Source: Nocardia takedensis NBRC 100417 (lineage in GTDB: Bacteria; Actinomycetota; Actinomycetes; Mycobacteriales; Mycobacteriaceae). Taken from it: a stretch of 64,000 bases of DNA. Of the stretch, positions 50,004 through 57,997 are shown piece after piece. A program made the position numbers and the translations under genes. The stretch's first letter is position 1; each line of letters opens with the position of its first letter. The stretch lies in assembly GCF_000308695.1 (NCBI RefSeq), contig NZ_BAGG01000061.1, forward strand, positions 62,001 through 126,000, in the 5' to 3' direction. The notes below the pieces were generated by a model. The model had not been told where the DNA came from and ran no database searches. It was given only the letters and a program-made list of their open reading frames with translations.

Positions 50004-50925
50004 GCGGCGTCCTCGAGGTCGTCGGCGAGCACGGCGACGCCCTCGGCCAGGGTCTCGACGGTCTTCTTCTCGCCCTCGAGCTCCTCGAGTTCGGCGAGCA
50101 GGGCCTGGAGCTCATCGTTCTCGGGACCGGTGACACGTTCCTTGAGCCGGTCGGCGACGCCGCGGAAGCGAACGACGCGATCTTCGGCCGCCGAGCGTTG
50201 CTCCCGTTCCGCGTTCACCTCCGCCTGCTTGGTCTCGACCTGTGCGCGCAGATCCTCGATGCGCTCCGCGAGAGTCACGACGGTCTTGCCCAAGCTGGTG
50301 ACGCGCTCGCGAAGGCTGACGATGACGGCCTTGGCGGCCTCTTCGTTCCCGTCGATGTCGCGGAGTACCAGTTGGGTGACGACATGGAGTCGGATGGCGT
50401 CGGCAGCGACTCGTGCCGCCGTGAATCCGGTGGCTTTGCCGGCGAGGGTGATGGCTCCGGCTCCCGCCGCGCCGCTGAACCCGGTGATGAGGGCGGCGCC
50501 GCCGGCCATGCCGAGTCCGCCCGCCGCTATGGAGCCGCCGCCCAGCGCGGCCAGGCCCGCGGAAGTCGCGACCGCGCCGGAGTATCCGAGCACCAGTGCG
50601 CCGTAGGCGCCCGCGACCGCCTCGCCACGACCGAGGAGATCTCCGGGCCCGCGGATTCGAGCGACTCGAGATTCGGAGACTCGCCGTCGGTGACGATCCG
50701 GCGCACCGCGTCCGCGACGGCGGGTGACCAGTCGTCCTGGTCGCGGTGGCCGAGGGTGGCGATCACGTTGTCGCGGAAGGTGTTGCGGATTTCGCGCTTG
50801 GCAGCGAGGTGCTTGCCCTTCGACGCGGCGATGTCGCGCTGCATCATTCGGTACTGCCAAGCCGTGAGGACGAAATCCTCATCGGGGGAGAGTTCGAGCT
50901 TCTTCTGCACCTGCACCGCGTCCAT
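50000..50925 (-). pseudogene. frameshifted gene of unknown function (first of pair)
   Basis: From ATG 50925 the frame encodes MDAVQVQKKLELSPDEDFVL and continues to ESAGPEISS. The coherent sequence then moves to another frame (LLGRGEAVAGAYGALVLGYSG) down to the stop at 50000. The switch is at about 50630-50655 and needs one missing nucleotide. The restored product of about 308 residues has a glycine-rich hydrophobic middle (GGGSIAAGGLGMAGGAALI) followed by a long coiled coil (SLRERVTSLGKTVVTLAERI, then VETKQAEVNAEREQRSAAED). TAATGT eight bases before the start may be a -10 of a leaderless transcript. Function unknown. Confidence 0.65.
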
Positions 50926-51274
50926 GCGCGTGACATTAGCCGCAAAAGTGCTAGGGGACAGTGATTCCGGGCGAGCGGACCGCCGCGCAGGCGCACCACG
51001 CGGCAGTCGCCCGCGCCTGCGGGCTGTCCCGTGACCCTCGGCGGCGCGATGGCCACGCCGCCTTGCGCGTCGGACCTACGACCCGCCGGACATCCCGGCT
51101 TTGCTCGACCCGCCGCTATCCTTCGCTGCCGGTCGCTGCCGGTCGCTGCCGGTCGCTGCCGGTCGCTGCCGGTCGCTGCCGGTCGCTGCTACGCGCTGAT
51201 GCCCGGTACCCTGCCGTCCGAGATCGGCGCTCTCTGGAGTTGACATTGCTCTCGTTCGCGAGCAGGGTGACGTC
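50926..51274. other. intergenic region with a short tandem repeat
   Basis: About 350 bp lie between divergent genes, without a supported gene. It holds the 10-bp repeat array at 51123-51190. Confidence 0.5.
51123..51190. repeat. 10-bp tandem repeat (GGTCGCTGCC), about 6.5 units
   Basis: The unit GGTCGCTGCC is repeated exactly five times from 51131, flanked by one imperfect copy on each side. It lies 85 bp upstream of a TetR gene. There are no spacers, so it is not a CRISPR array. Confidence 0.85.
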
Positions 51275-51979
51275 ATGCCGACGACTCCCCGCGCCCGCGC
51301 CCGCGCGCAGACCATGCAGGACATCGTGCGGATCGGGCGGGAGCATCTGGCCAGTGAGGGGGCGGCGGCGTTGTCGCTGCGCGCGGTGGCGCGGGATCTG
51401 GGGGTGGTGTCCTCGGCGGTGTACCGGTATGTCAGCAGTCGCGACGAATTGCTGACACTGCTGGTGGTGGACGGGTACACGGCGTTGGGTGATGCGGTGG
51501 ACGCGGCGCTGGCGGGGGCGTCCGAGGAGCCGGCGGAGCGGTTCCGTGTGCTCGGGCGGGCGGTGCTGGGGTGGGCGCGGGCCGAGCCGTCGCGGTACGG
51601 ATTGTTGTTCGGCACACCGGTTCCCGGCTATGACGCGCCCGCCGAGCAGACGGTCGTGCCGGGCACGCGGGTGGTGATCGCGATGCAGGAGATCTTCGCG
51701 CGCGGCTACGAGCGCGGCCTGCTGACGCCGCCCGCGCGGCCGCTGCGGGTGAGTTCCCCGCTGTCGGCGAATTTCGCGGCGATCGCCGAGCAGTTGGGGT
51801 TGACGATGCCGGACTGGCTGGTGGTGCGCGGGGTGACGGCGTGGCCCGCGTTGTTCGGTGCGGTCAGTTTCGACGTGTTCGATCAGTACGGGGCGGAGAC
51901 GTTCGCCGATCGGGACGAGGTGTTCGAGCTGCAACTCGACGAGATCCTGCGGCTGGTCGGGTTCGGTCTCGAATCCTGA
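51275..51979 (+). CDS. TetR-family regulator (WHG-type C-terminus)
   Basis: This 234-residue TetR protein has its HTH at about residues 12-60 (GREHLASEGAAALSLRAVARD, LGVVSSAVYRYVSSRDELL). The C-terminal part has WARAEPSRYGLLFGTPVPGY and the region around residue 185 (WLVVRGVTAWPALFGAV), as in the TetR_C_33/WHG group. The gene is 120 bp upstream of a diiron oxygenase gene whose promoter contains a perfect inverted repeat, so it is the likely repressor of that oxygenase. Confidence 0.85.
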   Translation: MPTTPRARARAQTMQDIVRIGREHLASEGAAALSLRAVARDLGVVSSAVYRYVSSRDELLTLLVVDGYTALGDAVDAALAGASEEPAERFRVLGRAVLGWARAEPSRYGLLFGTPVPGYDAPAEQTVVPGTRVVIAMQEIFARGYERGLLTPPARPLRVSSPLSANFAAIAEQLGLTMPDWLVVRGVTAWPALFGAVSFDVFDQYGAETFADRDEVFELQLDEILRLVGFGLES

Positions 51980-52010
51980 AGCGGTGTGGTGGCTGTCGCC
52001 GCCCGGGGTA

Positions 52011-52038
52011 TTGTGTGGGACCGAGAGTCCCATATACT
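52011..52038 (+). promoter_or_regulatory. promoter with embedded operator for the diiron oxygenase
   Basis: TTGTGT (52011-52016) and TATACT (52033-52038) are spaced 16 bp apart, a good -35/-10 pair. Between them lies the perfect inverted repeat TGGGAC-CGAGA-GTCCCA (52016-52032). A repressor bound there would block RNA polymerase directly. Confidence 0.75.
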
Positions 52039-52099
52039 CTGATGTGGTGCGCGTCGCAGCGCACCGCCGACATCTGTCGGCCGGAACGAGGAGGCACCG

Positions 52100-53098
52100 A
52101 TGACGCTGTCCGAATCGGCTCGCACCAGCCTGTACGACGACGCCTACCGCGAGACGCTGGCGACCCTGTCCGACGGCTCGGTGCACCGCAGGTTCGACCC
52201 ATACCTCGACATCGACTGGGACGGTCCGGAATTCGCGATCGACCCGGACGACCCTCGCTGGGTGCTGTCCCCGGAGTACGACCCGCTCGGCGCGACCGCG
52301 TGGTACCGGGCCCTGCCGCTGGAGCGCCGGGTGCAGATCGGGCGGTGGCGGGTCACCAATGTCGTCAAGGTGGGCGCGGCCTTCGAGAGCGTGCTGATCC
52401 GCGGGATGATGCAGTACATCATGCGCCTGCCCAACGGCGCGCCCGAGTTCCGCTACTGCCTGCACGAGATGACCGAAGAGTGCAACCACATCCAGATGTT
52501 CCAGGAACTGGTGAACCGGGTGGGAGTGGACGTGCCCGGTATGCGGCCGCTGTTCCGCGCGCTCTCGCCGTTCATCGGGGTCGCGGGCGGCTACGCGCCG
52601 GTCATCCTGTTCATCGGCATCCTCGGCGGTGAGGAACCGATCGACCACTACCAGAAAGCGGTCATTCGCGACGGCGGCAACATTCCGCCCGCGGTGCTGC
52701 GCACGATGGAGATCCACATCGCCGAGGAGGCGCGCCACATCTCCTTCGCCCACGAATTCCTGGCCGCGCACCTGCGGTTGATGGGCGGTCCGGGGCGGAT
52801 GGCGGCGGCGTTGGCCTTCCCGATCGTCATGCGGTGGCTGGCGGGGGAGATCATGACCCCGCCGAAATCCTTCGCCGAACGCTTCGACATCCCCGAGCGG
52901 GTCATGCGTGAGGCGTTCTGGGACGGTCCGGTCCAGCGCCGCATCCTCGCCGGCTATTTCGGCGATATGCGCACGCTGGCAGCGGATCTGGGGCTGATGA
53001 ACCCGATCGCGAAGCGGCTGTGGTCGGCGCTGGGCGTCGACGGCGACCACTCGCGCTACCGCAGCGAACCCGAACGCAGGCTCGGCTCGGTGGCCTGA
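52100..53098 (+). CDS. AurF-like diiron oxygenase
   Basis: This 332-residue protein is of the AurF (p-aminobenzoate N-oxygenase) diiron family. Metal ligands can be placed by spacing relative to AurF: Glu96, Glu127 and His130 in HEMTEECNHIQ, Glu179 in GGEEP, then His206, Glu210 and His213 in EIHIAEEARHISFAH. The family oxidises amines or other substrates with O2; the substrate here is unknown. The gene has its own promoter-operator at 52011-52038 and follows a TetR gene. Length is normal. Confidence 0.85.
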   Translation: MTLSESARTSLYDDAYRETLATLSDGSVHRRFDPYLDIDWDGPEFAIDPDDPRWVLSPEYDPLGATAWYRALPLERRVQIGRWRVTNVVKVGAAFESVLIRGMMQYIMRLPNGAPEFRYCLHEMTEECNHIQMFQELVNRVGVDVPGMRPLFRALSPFIGVAGGYAPVILFIGILGGEEPIDHYQKAVIRDGGNIPPAVLRTMEIHIAEEARHISFAHEFLAAHLRLMGGPGRMAAALAFPIVMRWLAGEIMTPPKSFAERFDIPERVMREAFWDGPVQRRILAGYFGDMRTLAADLGLMNPIAKRLWSALGVDGDHSRYRSEPERRLGSVA

Positions 53099-53102
53099 GC
53101 GC

Positions 53103-53831
53103 TCACCGCCGCGGCGCGGCCAGGCGTTCGATCAGGGTCAGCAGCGGTTGGTCCGGGTCGAGGTCGATGCCGTGTCCGCGGGCCACGCCGTCGAGCACGC
53201 TCCAGGCGTAGCCGGCCAGTTCGGCCACCAGGCGGTCGCGGTCCATGCACGGATTCGGGTCGCGCGCCCAGCGGGTGACCGTGGCCTCGACCATGGCCAC
53301 GATGGAGAAGGTCATCGTGTCGATGACCGGTTCATCGACCACGCCGACCACCCCGGCCAACCCCGTGACCAGCAGTCGGGTCCGCGCGGCGATACCGGTC
53401 TGGAGGCTGCGCAGCGCGTCGACCTCGTCGGGGTCGCCCAGGGCGGGCCCGCGCCGCAGGAATTCGTGCCGGCGGGGATGGCGGTCGATCCAGTCGACCA
53501 CCGCGCCGACCGTACGGTCGAGGATGACGTGGATCGAGCCGTCGGTGACGTCGAGTGCGGCGTCGAGGGTGTCGGTGAACTGTTCGCAGATCGCCGTCCT
53601 GGTGTGCCGGTCGAGGTCGTCGCGACCGGAGAACTGGCGGTACACCACGGATTTGGAGAGTCCGGCCCGCTCGGTGAGCCGGGCCATCGGCACGTCGGTG
53701 CCGTGCTCGCCCTCCTCGATCAGATCGATCATCGCCCGCACGATCCGCTCACGCCGCTCGTCGTTGTGCGGCTGCCAGCGCCTGCTGCGGCCCTCGAGGG
53801 GCCGCGAGGTCGGCGACGGGTGGCTGGGCAC
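53103..53831 (-). CDS. TetR-family transcriptional regulator
   Basis: This 242-residue TetR regulator has an HTH at about residues 20-70 (NDERRERIVRAMIDLIEEG, VPMARLTERAGLSKSVVYRQFSGRDDL). The C-terminal domain includes AVVDWIDRHPRRHEFLRRG. A GTG at 53831 is a plausible start, though no strong ribosome-binding site is seen; longer frames upstream look non-coding. It converges on the AurF-like gene with four bases between stops. Its targets are not evident. Confidence 0.78.
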   Translation of the reverse strand: MPSHPSPTSRPLEGRSRRWQPHNDERRERIVRAMIDLIEEGEHGTDVPMARLTERAGLSKSVVYRQFSGRDDLDRHTRTAICEQFTDTLDAALDVTDGSIHVILDRTVGAVVDWIDRHPRRHEFLRRGPALGDPDEVDALRSLQTGIAARTRLLVTGLAGVVGVVDEPVIDTMTFSIVAMVEATVTRWARDPNPCMDRDRLVAELAGYAWSVLDGVARGHGIDLDPDQPLLTLIERLAAPRR

Positions 53832-54231
53832 CCGGCCGAGTCTAGAACATCCGCGCCCCGGATCGTCGTCTTCGGGCGGGCCGGGGTCGCGGCGGGCACG
53901 CGGGTGCGGCGGGTCTCGAATCGGTTGAGCGCGGCCCGAATTCGGTCCGATCGCGACCGTCACCGGCGTCCCGGAACGAAACCGGAGCGCCGCGACGAGG
54001 TTCCGTGCGGGGCCGCTACCTGCGAACTCACGCTTTCCGGGCGTTCTGGACGCCTCCGCCGGATCACGCGGCGGCAACGGATTTCGACCCCGCGGAGTAC
54101 CCCGGCGTGGGCGATGACATACTTCTGATTCCGAGCTGAACGCGAGCGTTCGGCGCTCGCGCGCTATTCTGCTGACAGCATCGCGGAAAATCATCGAAGA
54201 CAGTGCTGAATATGACACGAGGGGGCTTCCA
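53832..54231. other. intergenic region, with Lsr2 promoter element at its right end
   Basis: About 400 bp lie between the divergent TetR and Lsr2 genes without a supported gene. Near the right end a palindrome and -10 element are listed separately. Confidence 0.45.
54141..54170 (+). promoter_or_regulatory. palindrome and -10 of the Lsr2-family gene
   Basis: CGCGAGCG (54141-54148) and CGCTCGCG (54154-54161) form a perfect inverted repeat with a 5-base spacer. TATTCT (54165-54170) follows immediately as a likely -10, about 60 bp before the ATG. The repeat covers the -35 area and may be an operator. Confidence 0.5.
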
Positions 54232-54570
54232 ATGGCCGAGAAGGTAACTGTCACCCTGGTCGACGACTTCGACGGAACTTCGATCGCCGACGAAACCGTT
54301 CAATTCTCCCTGGATGGGGTCGATTACGAAATCGACCTGTCTGCCCCCAACGCGACCGAACTCCGCCATTCGCTGGCGCCGTGGGTCGGAAAGGCGCGGC
54401 GCACCGGGGGGAGGACCAAACGTTCGTTGATCACGAAGTCGGCGTCGGCGGCGGACCGGGAACGCAGCGCGATCATTCGCGATTGGGCGCGGCAGAACGG
54501 TCATCCGGTATCGGCGCGCGGTCGGGTCGCCTCCGGTGTGGTGGAGGCCTACGAACGCGCCACGGCCTGA
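54232..54570 (+). CDS. lsr2: Lsr2-family nucleoid-associated protein
   Basis: This 112-residue protein has the two-domain Lsr2 layout. The N-terminal dimerisation domain runs [20 protein letters not shown], then [15 protein letters not shown] and [16 protein letters not shown] basic linker is followed by a C-terminal DNA-binding domain [20 protein letters not shown], in which RGR is the AT-hook-like minor-groove contact. Lsr2 silences AT-rich and horizontally acquired genes. Being among accessory genes, this copy may be a paralogue of the housekeeping one. GAGGGGG lies upstream of the ATG. Confidence 0.9.
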   Translation: MAEKVTVTLVDDFDGTSIADETVQFSLDGVDYEIDLSAPNATELRHSLAPWVGKARRTGGRTKRSLITKSASAADRERSAIIRDWARQNGHPVSARGRVASGVVEAYERATA

Positions 54571-54660
54571 GTTCGCTGGGATACCTCACAATCGGGATTC
54601 GCCGCCCTTCGGGGGTTTGCCCGAGTCGGATCGTCACGCGGTTCGCCCCGGCATTCGGAC

Positions 54661-54670
54661 ACTAGCGTCG
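54661..54670 (+). promoter_or_regulatory. ACTAGCGTCG promoter element shared with 12401
   Basis: The 10-mer ACTAGCGTCG, containing the -10-like TAGCGT, occurs here upstream of the sensor-domain gene and again at 12400-12409 upstream of the related HTH-less PucR-like gene. Confidence 0.4.
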
Positions 54671-54702
54671 GTGGCGACGTCCGGTGACGAAAGAGGAGTG
54701 CC

Positions 54703-55086
54703 ATGGACACCGAGGGCCGGTGGAATCCCGAGTGGCGTGCGCTCCCGCCGCGCGGACTGTTGGGCCGCGCCGGGTCGGAATTCCGCCTCGCGTTGCGCGA
54801 GGCCCTGTCCAAGGCCATCGCGCTGCTCGACGATCTGGACGAATCAGCGCTGGTCCTGGCGAGATTGGAGTTCGCCGTGGCGCAGCGCGCCCGCGAGGGT
54901 GTTCCGATCGAGGCGGTGCTGCGGGTCGTGCACGACAGTGTGCGACCCTACGCGGATCGCTGCGGCGGGGCAGGCGCCCGGCCCGCGGATCGGCGGGTCC
55001 GGACGCCCGAGGTGCGTGAGGTGCTGGAATTGCTGACCGCCACCGTCGACCGCGCCTACGGAAAGCCGACCAGCGGTATGGAATGA
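54703..55086 (+). CDS. stand-alone sensor-like domain related to PucR N-termini
   Basis: This 127-residue protein corresponds only to the N-terminal helical domain of the PucR-type regulators in this window. The segment LEFAVAQRAREGVPIEAVLRV, followed by VHDSVRPYADR, matches AAGWAREGVPIDTIHHSIHE of the protein at 40625-41842, and the end (VLELLTATVDRAYG) matches their next helix. It has no GGDEF-like or HTH part. GAGGAG upstream of the ATG shows that it is translated as an independent gene. It converges on a full-length paralogue nine bases away and could modulate it by hetero-oligomerisation. Confidence 0.7.
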   Translation: MDTEGRWNPEWRALPPRGLLGRAGSEFRLALREALSKAIALLDDLDESALVLARLEFAVAQRAREGVPIEAVLRVVHDSVRPYADRCGGAGARPADRRVRTPEVREVLELLTATVDRAYGKPTSGME

Positions 55087-55095
55087 CGCCGGATT

Positions 55096-56301
55096 TCAGG
55101 ACCGGCGATAACTGCGCGCCACCAGCGCGGACCGCAGGTACCACAAACCGGAGGGTTGGGTGGGGTCGAATCCGATCAACGTCCCAATTCTTTTGAGCCG
55201 GTAATCAATGGTGTTGGTGTGCACGTGCATGAGCCGCGCGGTGCGCTGCCGGTTCAGGTTGTTGCCGATGTGCAGGCGCAGCGTCTCGAGCAGATCGGGA
55301 TGATCGTCGAGCGGATCGAGCAGTGCGCCGAGGTATTCCCGGCCCGGCCCCGGACGGGTCAGCTGGTATTCCAGGGCCATATCGTCGAAACGGTACAGGC
55401 CGCTCTCACAGCGCAGTCGCCGCACCATATCCAGCAATTCGTGCGCCTGCTCGGCGGCCTGGGGAATCCGGTCCGCCGCCGCGTCCACCACCGTCGCGGT
55501 GATCGGCGCGCGGGCCGCCTCCGACAACTCGGCGACCAGAGTTTCCAATGCCTCGTGGCCGAACTTCCCGCCCGGCACCAGAATGGTCCCGCCGTGCCGA
55601 TCGAACAACGCCAGCGGATGACGGTGTGTACTCGCCAATCGGGCCTGGATCCGGTGCGCGGTGCGTCGCGCCTGCGTCGCGGCGTCGGCGCGCGGATCGC
55701 GCTCCTCCGGCGTCGTGGGCACCCACAGCGCGAGCACGGCGTAGGCGTCGGCGATCTCCACCCCGCATTCGCGGGCCATCGTGGCCGAATTGTGGCCGCT
55801 GAGCAACGCCGCGGTCAGGGTGTGCAGCGCGGTGTGCTGTTCGGCGCCCACCGCGCGCAGTTCCCGGACGTAGCCGACCGAGATGGCCGAGATCATCGTG
55901 TCGAGGATCTCCACGGCGAGGCGGGTGCCGTCGACCAGGTGGTCGGTGGCCTTCGCGTGCCCGACCATGAGGTCCAGGCCGAGGGTGAACCCTTCGTGCA
56001 CGGCGTTCTGCACCGTGTCGATCGGGATGCCCTCGCGCGCCCAGCCCGCGGCGGCGAGTTCGAGTTGTCGGGTCTTGTCCGCGATGTCGTGGCCGTCGAG
56101 CATGCTCACGGCCAGTTGCAGACAGACCCGGGTGACGTTGCCGACGTCGCTGTCCGCGTCACCCGGCAGCGCCCCGTGGGGAACCATCTCGGTCACGCGG
56201 CCGACCACTTGCCTGGTCAGCATTCGGACGTCACGCAGCGAGGCGGACGAGACCTGGCCCGGGAGGGGCAGGCCCGTTCGACCGACATCGTCGACGGTCA
56301 T
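55096..56301 (-). CDS. PucR/CdaR-family transcriptional regulator
   Basis: This 401-residue full-length regulator is closely similar to the one at 40625-41842, with a sensor-like N-terminus (AAGWAREGIPIDTVQNAVHEG), a CdaR-type GGDEF-like middle and a C-terminal PucR HTH (NNLNRQRTARLMHVHTNTID, YRLKRIGTLIGFDPTQ). The start at 56301 has AAGGAG upstream and gives the same MTVD beginning as its paralogue. It is divergent from the PfpI-like gene. Targets are unknown. Confidence 0.85.
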   Translation of the reverse strand: MTVDDVGRTGLPLPGQVSSASLRDVRMLTRQVVGRVTEMVPHGALPGDADSDVGNVTRVCLQLAVSMLDGHDIADKTRQLELAAAGWAREGIPIDTVQNAVHEGFTLGLDLMVGHAKATDHLVDGTRLAVEILDTMISAISVGYVRELRAVGAEQHTALHTLTAALLSGHNSATMARECGVEIADAYAVLALWVPTTPEERDPRADAATQARRTAHRIQARLASTHRHPLALFDRHGGTILVPGGKFGHEALETLVAELSEAARAPITATVVDAAADRIPQAAEQAHELLDMVRRLRCESGLYRFDDMALEYQLTRPGPGREYLGALLDPLDDHPDLLETLRLHIGNNLNRQRTARLMHVHTNTIDYRLKRIGTLIGFDPTQPSGLWYLRSALVARSYRRS

Positions 56302-56549
56302 GATTCTCCTTCGTGCGGGATCCAGACCCTGCCGGGCCACGCTATCCCCGGGATGCCCGACCTCGGCGACGATTCGCGCCGGGCTGTCGAAGCGACGACG
56401 GGGAGTACGGTCGGCGTTGTGAGGGCTCACACGAATTCGGTCGCGCCCGGGTGGGTAAGCACGATTCCGACGCCGCGACGCCTGGTGGGCGAGTAAGGCG
56501 GGCGCGCGGCGTCCGAACCGAACGACGATCCGGAATCCGGAGGTATGCG

Positions 56550-57245
56550 ATGTCGAAAATTCTGTTCGTCCTGACCGGGGCCGACCATTGGACGCTCGCG
56601 GACGGGACGAAACACCCGACGGGGTACTGGGCAGAGGAAGTGGTCGCCCCTTATCTGGCCTTCACCGAGGCGGGCCACGAGGTGGTGGTGGCCACGCCGG
56701 GCGGGGTGACCCCGACGGTGGACCAGGCGAGTTTGGCCGCCGACGCCAACGGCGGCGCGGAGAACGCGAAGCGGATCGCCGCCGCGTTGAAGTCGGCGGG
56801 TGAGTTGAACCGGCCGATCCGCCTCGAGGACGTCGACCTGGACGACTACGCGGCGGTCTACTACCCGGGCGGCCACGGCCCGATGGAGGATCTGGCGGTC
56901 GACGCGACCTCCGGCGCGCTGCTCACCGCGGCGCTGGCCTCGGGCAAGCCGCTCGGCGTGGTCTGCCACGGTCCGGCGGCGCTGCTGGCCACCGTCGACG
57001 GCGCGGGCGCCAGTCCGTTCGCCGGCTACCGGATCACCGCGTTCACCAATGCCGAGGAGCGGCAGGCGGGGTTGGCGGACAAGGCGAAGTGGCTGTTGCA
57101 GGATCGGCTCGCCGACCTGGGCGTCGAATTCGGCGAAGGGGAGCCGTGGGCGCCCAACGTGGTGGTCGACCGTAATCTCTTCACCGGCCAGAATCCGGCG
57201 TCCTCGGGCCCGCTGGCCGCCGACATCCTGCGCGCGCTGGGCTGA
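56550..57245 (+). CDS. DJ-1/PfpI-family protein
   Basis: This 231-residue class I glutamine-amidotransferase-like protein of the DJ-1/PfpI superfamily (Hsp31-like subgroup) has an N-terminus KILFVLTGADHW, the central YYPGGHGPMEDL and the nucleophile elbow VVCHGPAALL with Cys139 followed by His140. Glu29 or Glu30 may complete the site. Such proteins act as glyoxalases, deglycases or stress chaperones; which applies here cannot be told. The start at 56550 has GGAGG six bases upstream. It is not part of the biotin operon, which has its own promoter. Confidence 0.85.
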   Translation: MSKILFVLTGADHWTLADGTKHPTGYWAEEVVAPYLAFTEAGHEVVVATPGGVTPTVDQASLAADANGGAENAKRIAAALKSAGELNRPIRLEDVDLDDYAAVYYPGGHGPMEDLAVDATSGALLTAALASGKPLGVVCHGPAALLATVDGAGASPFAGYRITAFTNAEERQAGLADKAKWLLQDRLADLGVEFGEGEPWAPNVVVDRNLFTGQNPASSGPLAADILRALG

Positions 57246-57372
57246 GTGGGTGTGGCGGCGGCCCCGATTCGAAGGGGAGGATCCGGGGCCGCCGCAGGGG
57301 ATATCGGCGCGCGACCCCGTCGGGTTAACAGCGCGCGTCCCGGTCGATCGGCACATCGGTACCGGAGTTTGC

Positions 57373-57392
57373 TACCTTGAACGCCGTTCAAG
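57373..57392 (+). promoter_or_regulatory. biotin operon promoter and BioQ-like palindrome
   Basis: CTTGAAC-GCC-GTTCAAG (57376-57392) is a perfect 7+3+7 inverted repeat, 20 bp upstream of the bioY start. It overlaps TACCTT (57373-57378), a likely -10. Its core TGAAC-N3-GTTCA resembles palindromes reported for BioQ, the TetR-type biotin repressor of corynebacteria and mycobacteria. No bioQ gene is next to it. Confidence 0.65.
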
Positions 57393-57412
57393 TGTGACGG
57401 TGGAAGGTGATC

Positions 57413-57997
57413 ATGGACGGCGTCGAGAACCCGCGTGTACGGCGGGTCGCGTTCACCGGGCGGGATATGGCGCAGGTCGCCGTCTTCGCGGCGCTCATCG
57501 CCGCGCTCGGCCTGCCCGGTGCCATCACGGTCGGATTCAGCGGTGTGCCCATCACGGTCCAGACCCTCGGCGTCATCCTCGCGGGCGCCGTCCTCGGGCC
57601 GCGCAAAGGCACCGCGGCGGTCGTGGTCTTCCTGGCGTTGACCCTGATCGGCCTGCCGCTGCTCTCGGGCGGACGCACCGGACTGACCGCCCTGGCCGGA
57701 CCGAGCGCGGGCTATCTGATCGGCTGGATCCCGGCCGCGTGCGTCATCGGCCTGCTCACCGTCCGCATCCTGCCCAAGTACCCGGTGGCGCTCGGTCTGC
57801 TGATCAACGCGTTCGGCGGCATCCCGGTCATCTACCTGTTCGGCACCCTCGGCCTGCTGCTGCGCACCGACCTCGGTCTGCGCGAGGCCATCACCACCAA
57901 CGGCGCCTTCATCCCCGGCGACCTGGCGAAGGTCGTCGTGGCGACCGTGGTGGCCAAGGGGGTACACCGCGCCTACCCCGGTGTCATCGGTGGTTGA
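57413..57997 (+). CDS. bioY: biotin ECF transporter S component BioY
   Basis: This 194-residue membrane protein has six predicted hydrophobic helices and BioY features: FSGVPITVQTLGVILAGAVLG in the N-terminal half, the SGGRTGLTALAGPSAGYLIG loop, and a late helix with IPGDLAKVVVA. It binds biotin outside the cell and delivers it through the BioM/BioN module encoded three genes downstream. ATG 57413 (AAGG upstream) is preferred over GTG 57407. Its end overlaps the next gene by 17 bases. Regulation by biotin is suggested by the palindrome at 57376-57392. Confidence 0.92.
   Translation: MDGVENPRVRRVAFTGRDMAQVAVFAALIAALGLPGAITVGFSGVPITVQTLGVILAGAVLGPRKGTAAVVVFLALTLIGLPLLSGGRTGLTALAGPSAGYLIGWIPAACVIGLLTVRILPKYPVALGLLINAFGGIPVIYLFGTLGLLLRTDLGLREAITTNGAFIPGDLAKVVVATVVAKGVHRAYPGVIGG

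Noticed and set aside
49815..50655. Programmed ribosomal frameshifting in the two broken genes
   Set aside because: The switches go in different directions and no slippery heptamer or nearby stem was seen. Mutation or assembly error is simpler.
51123..51190. Possible CRISPR array
   Set aside because: The repeats are 10 bp and directly adjacent, with no spacers and no cas genes.
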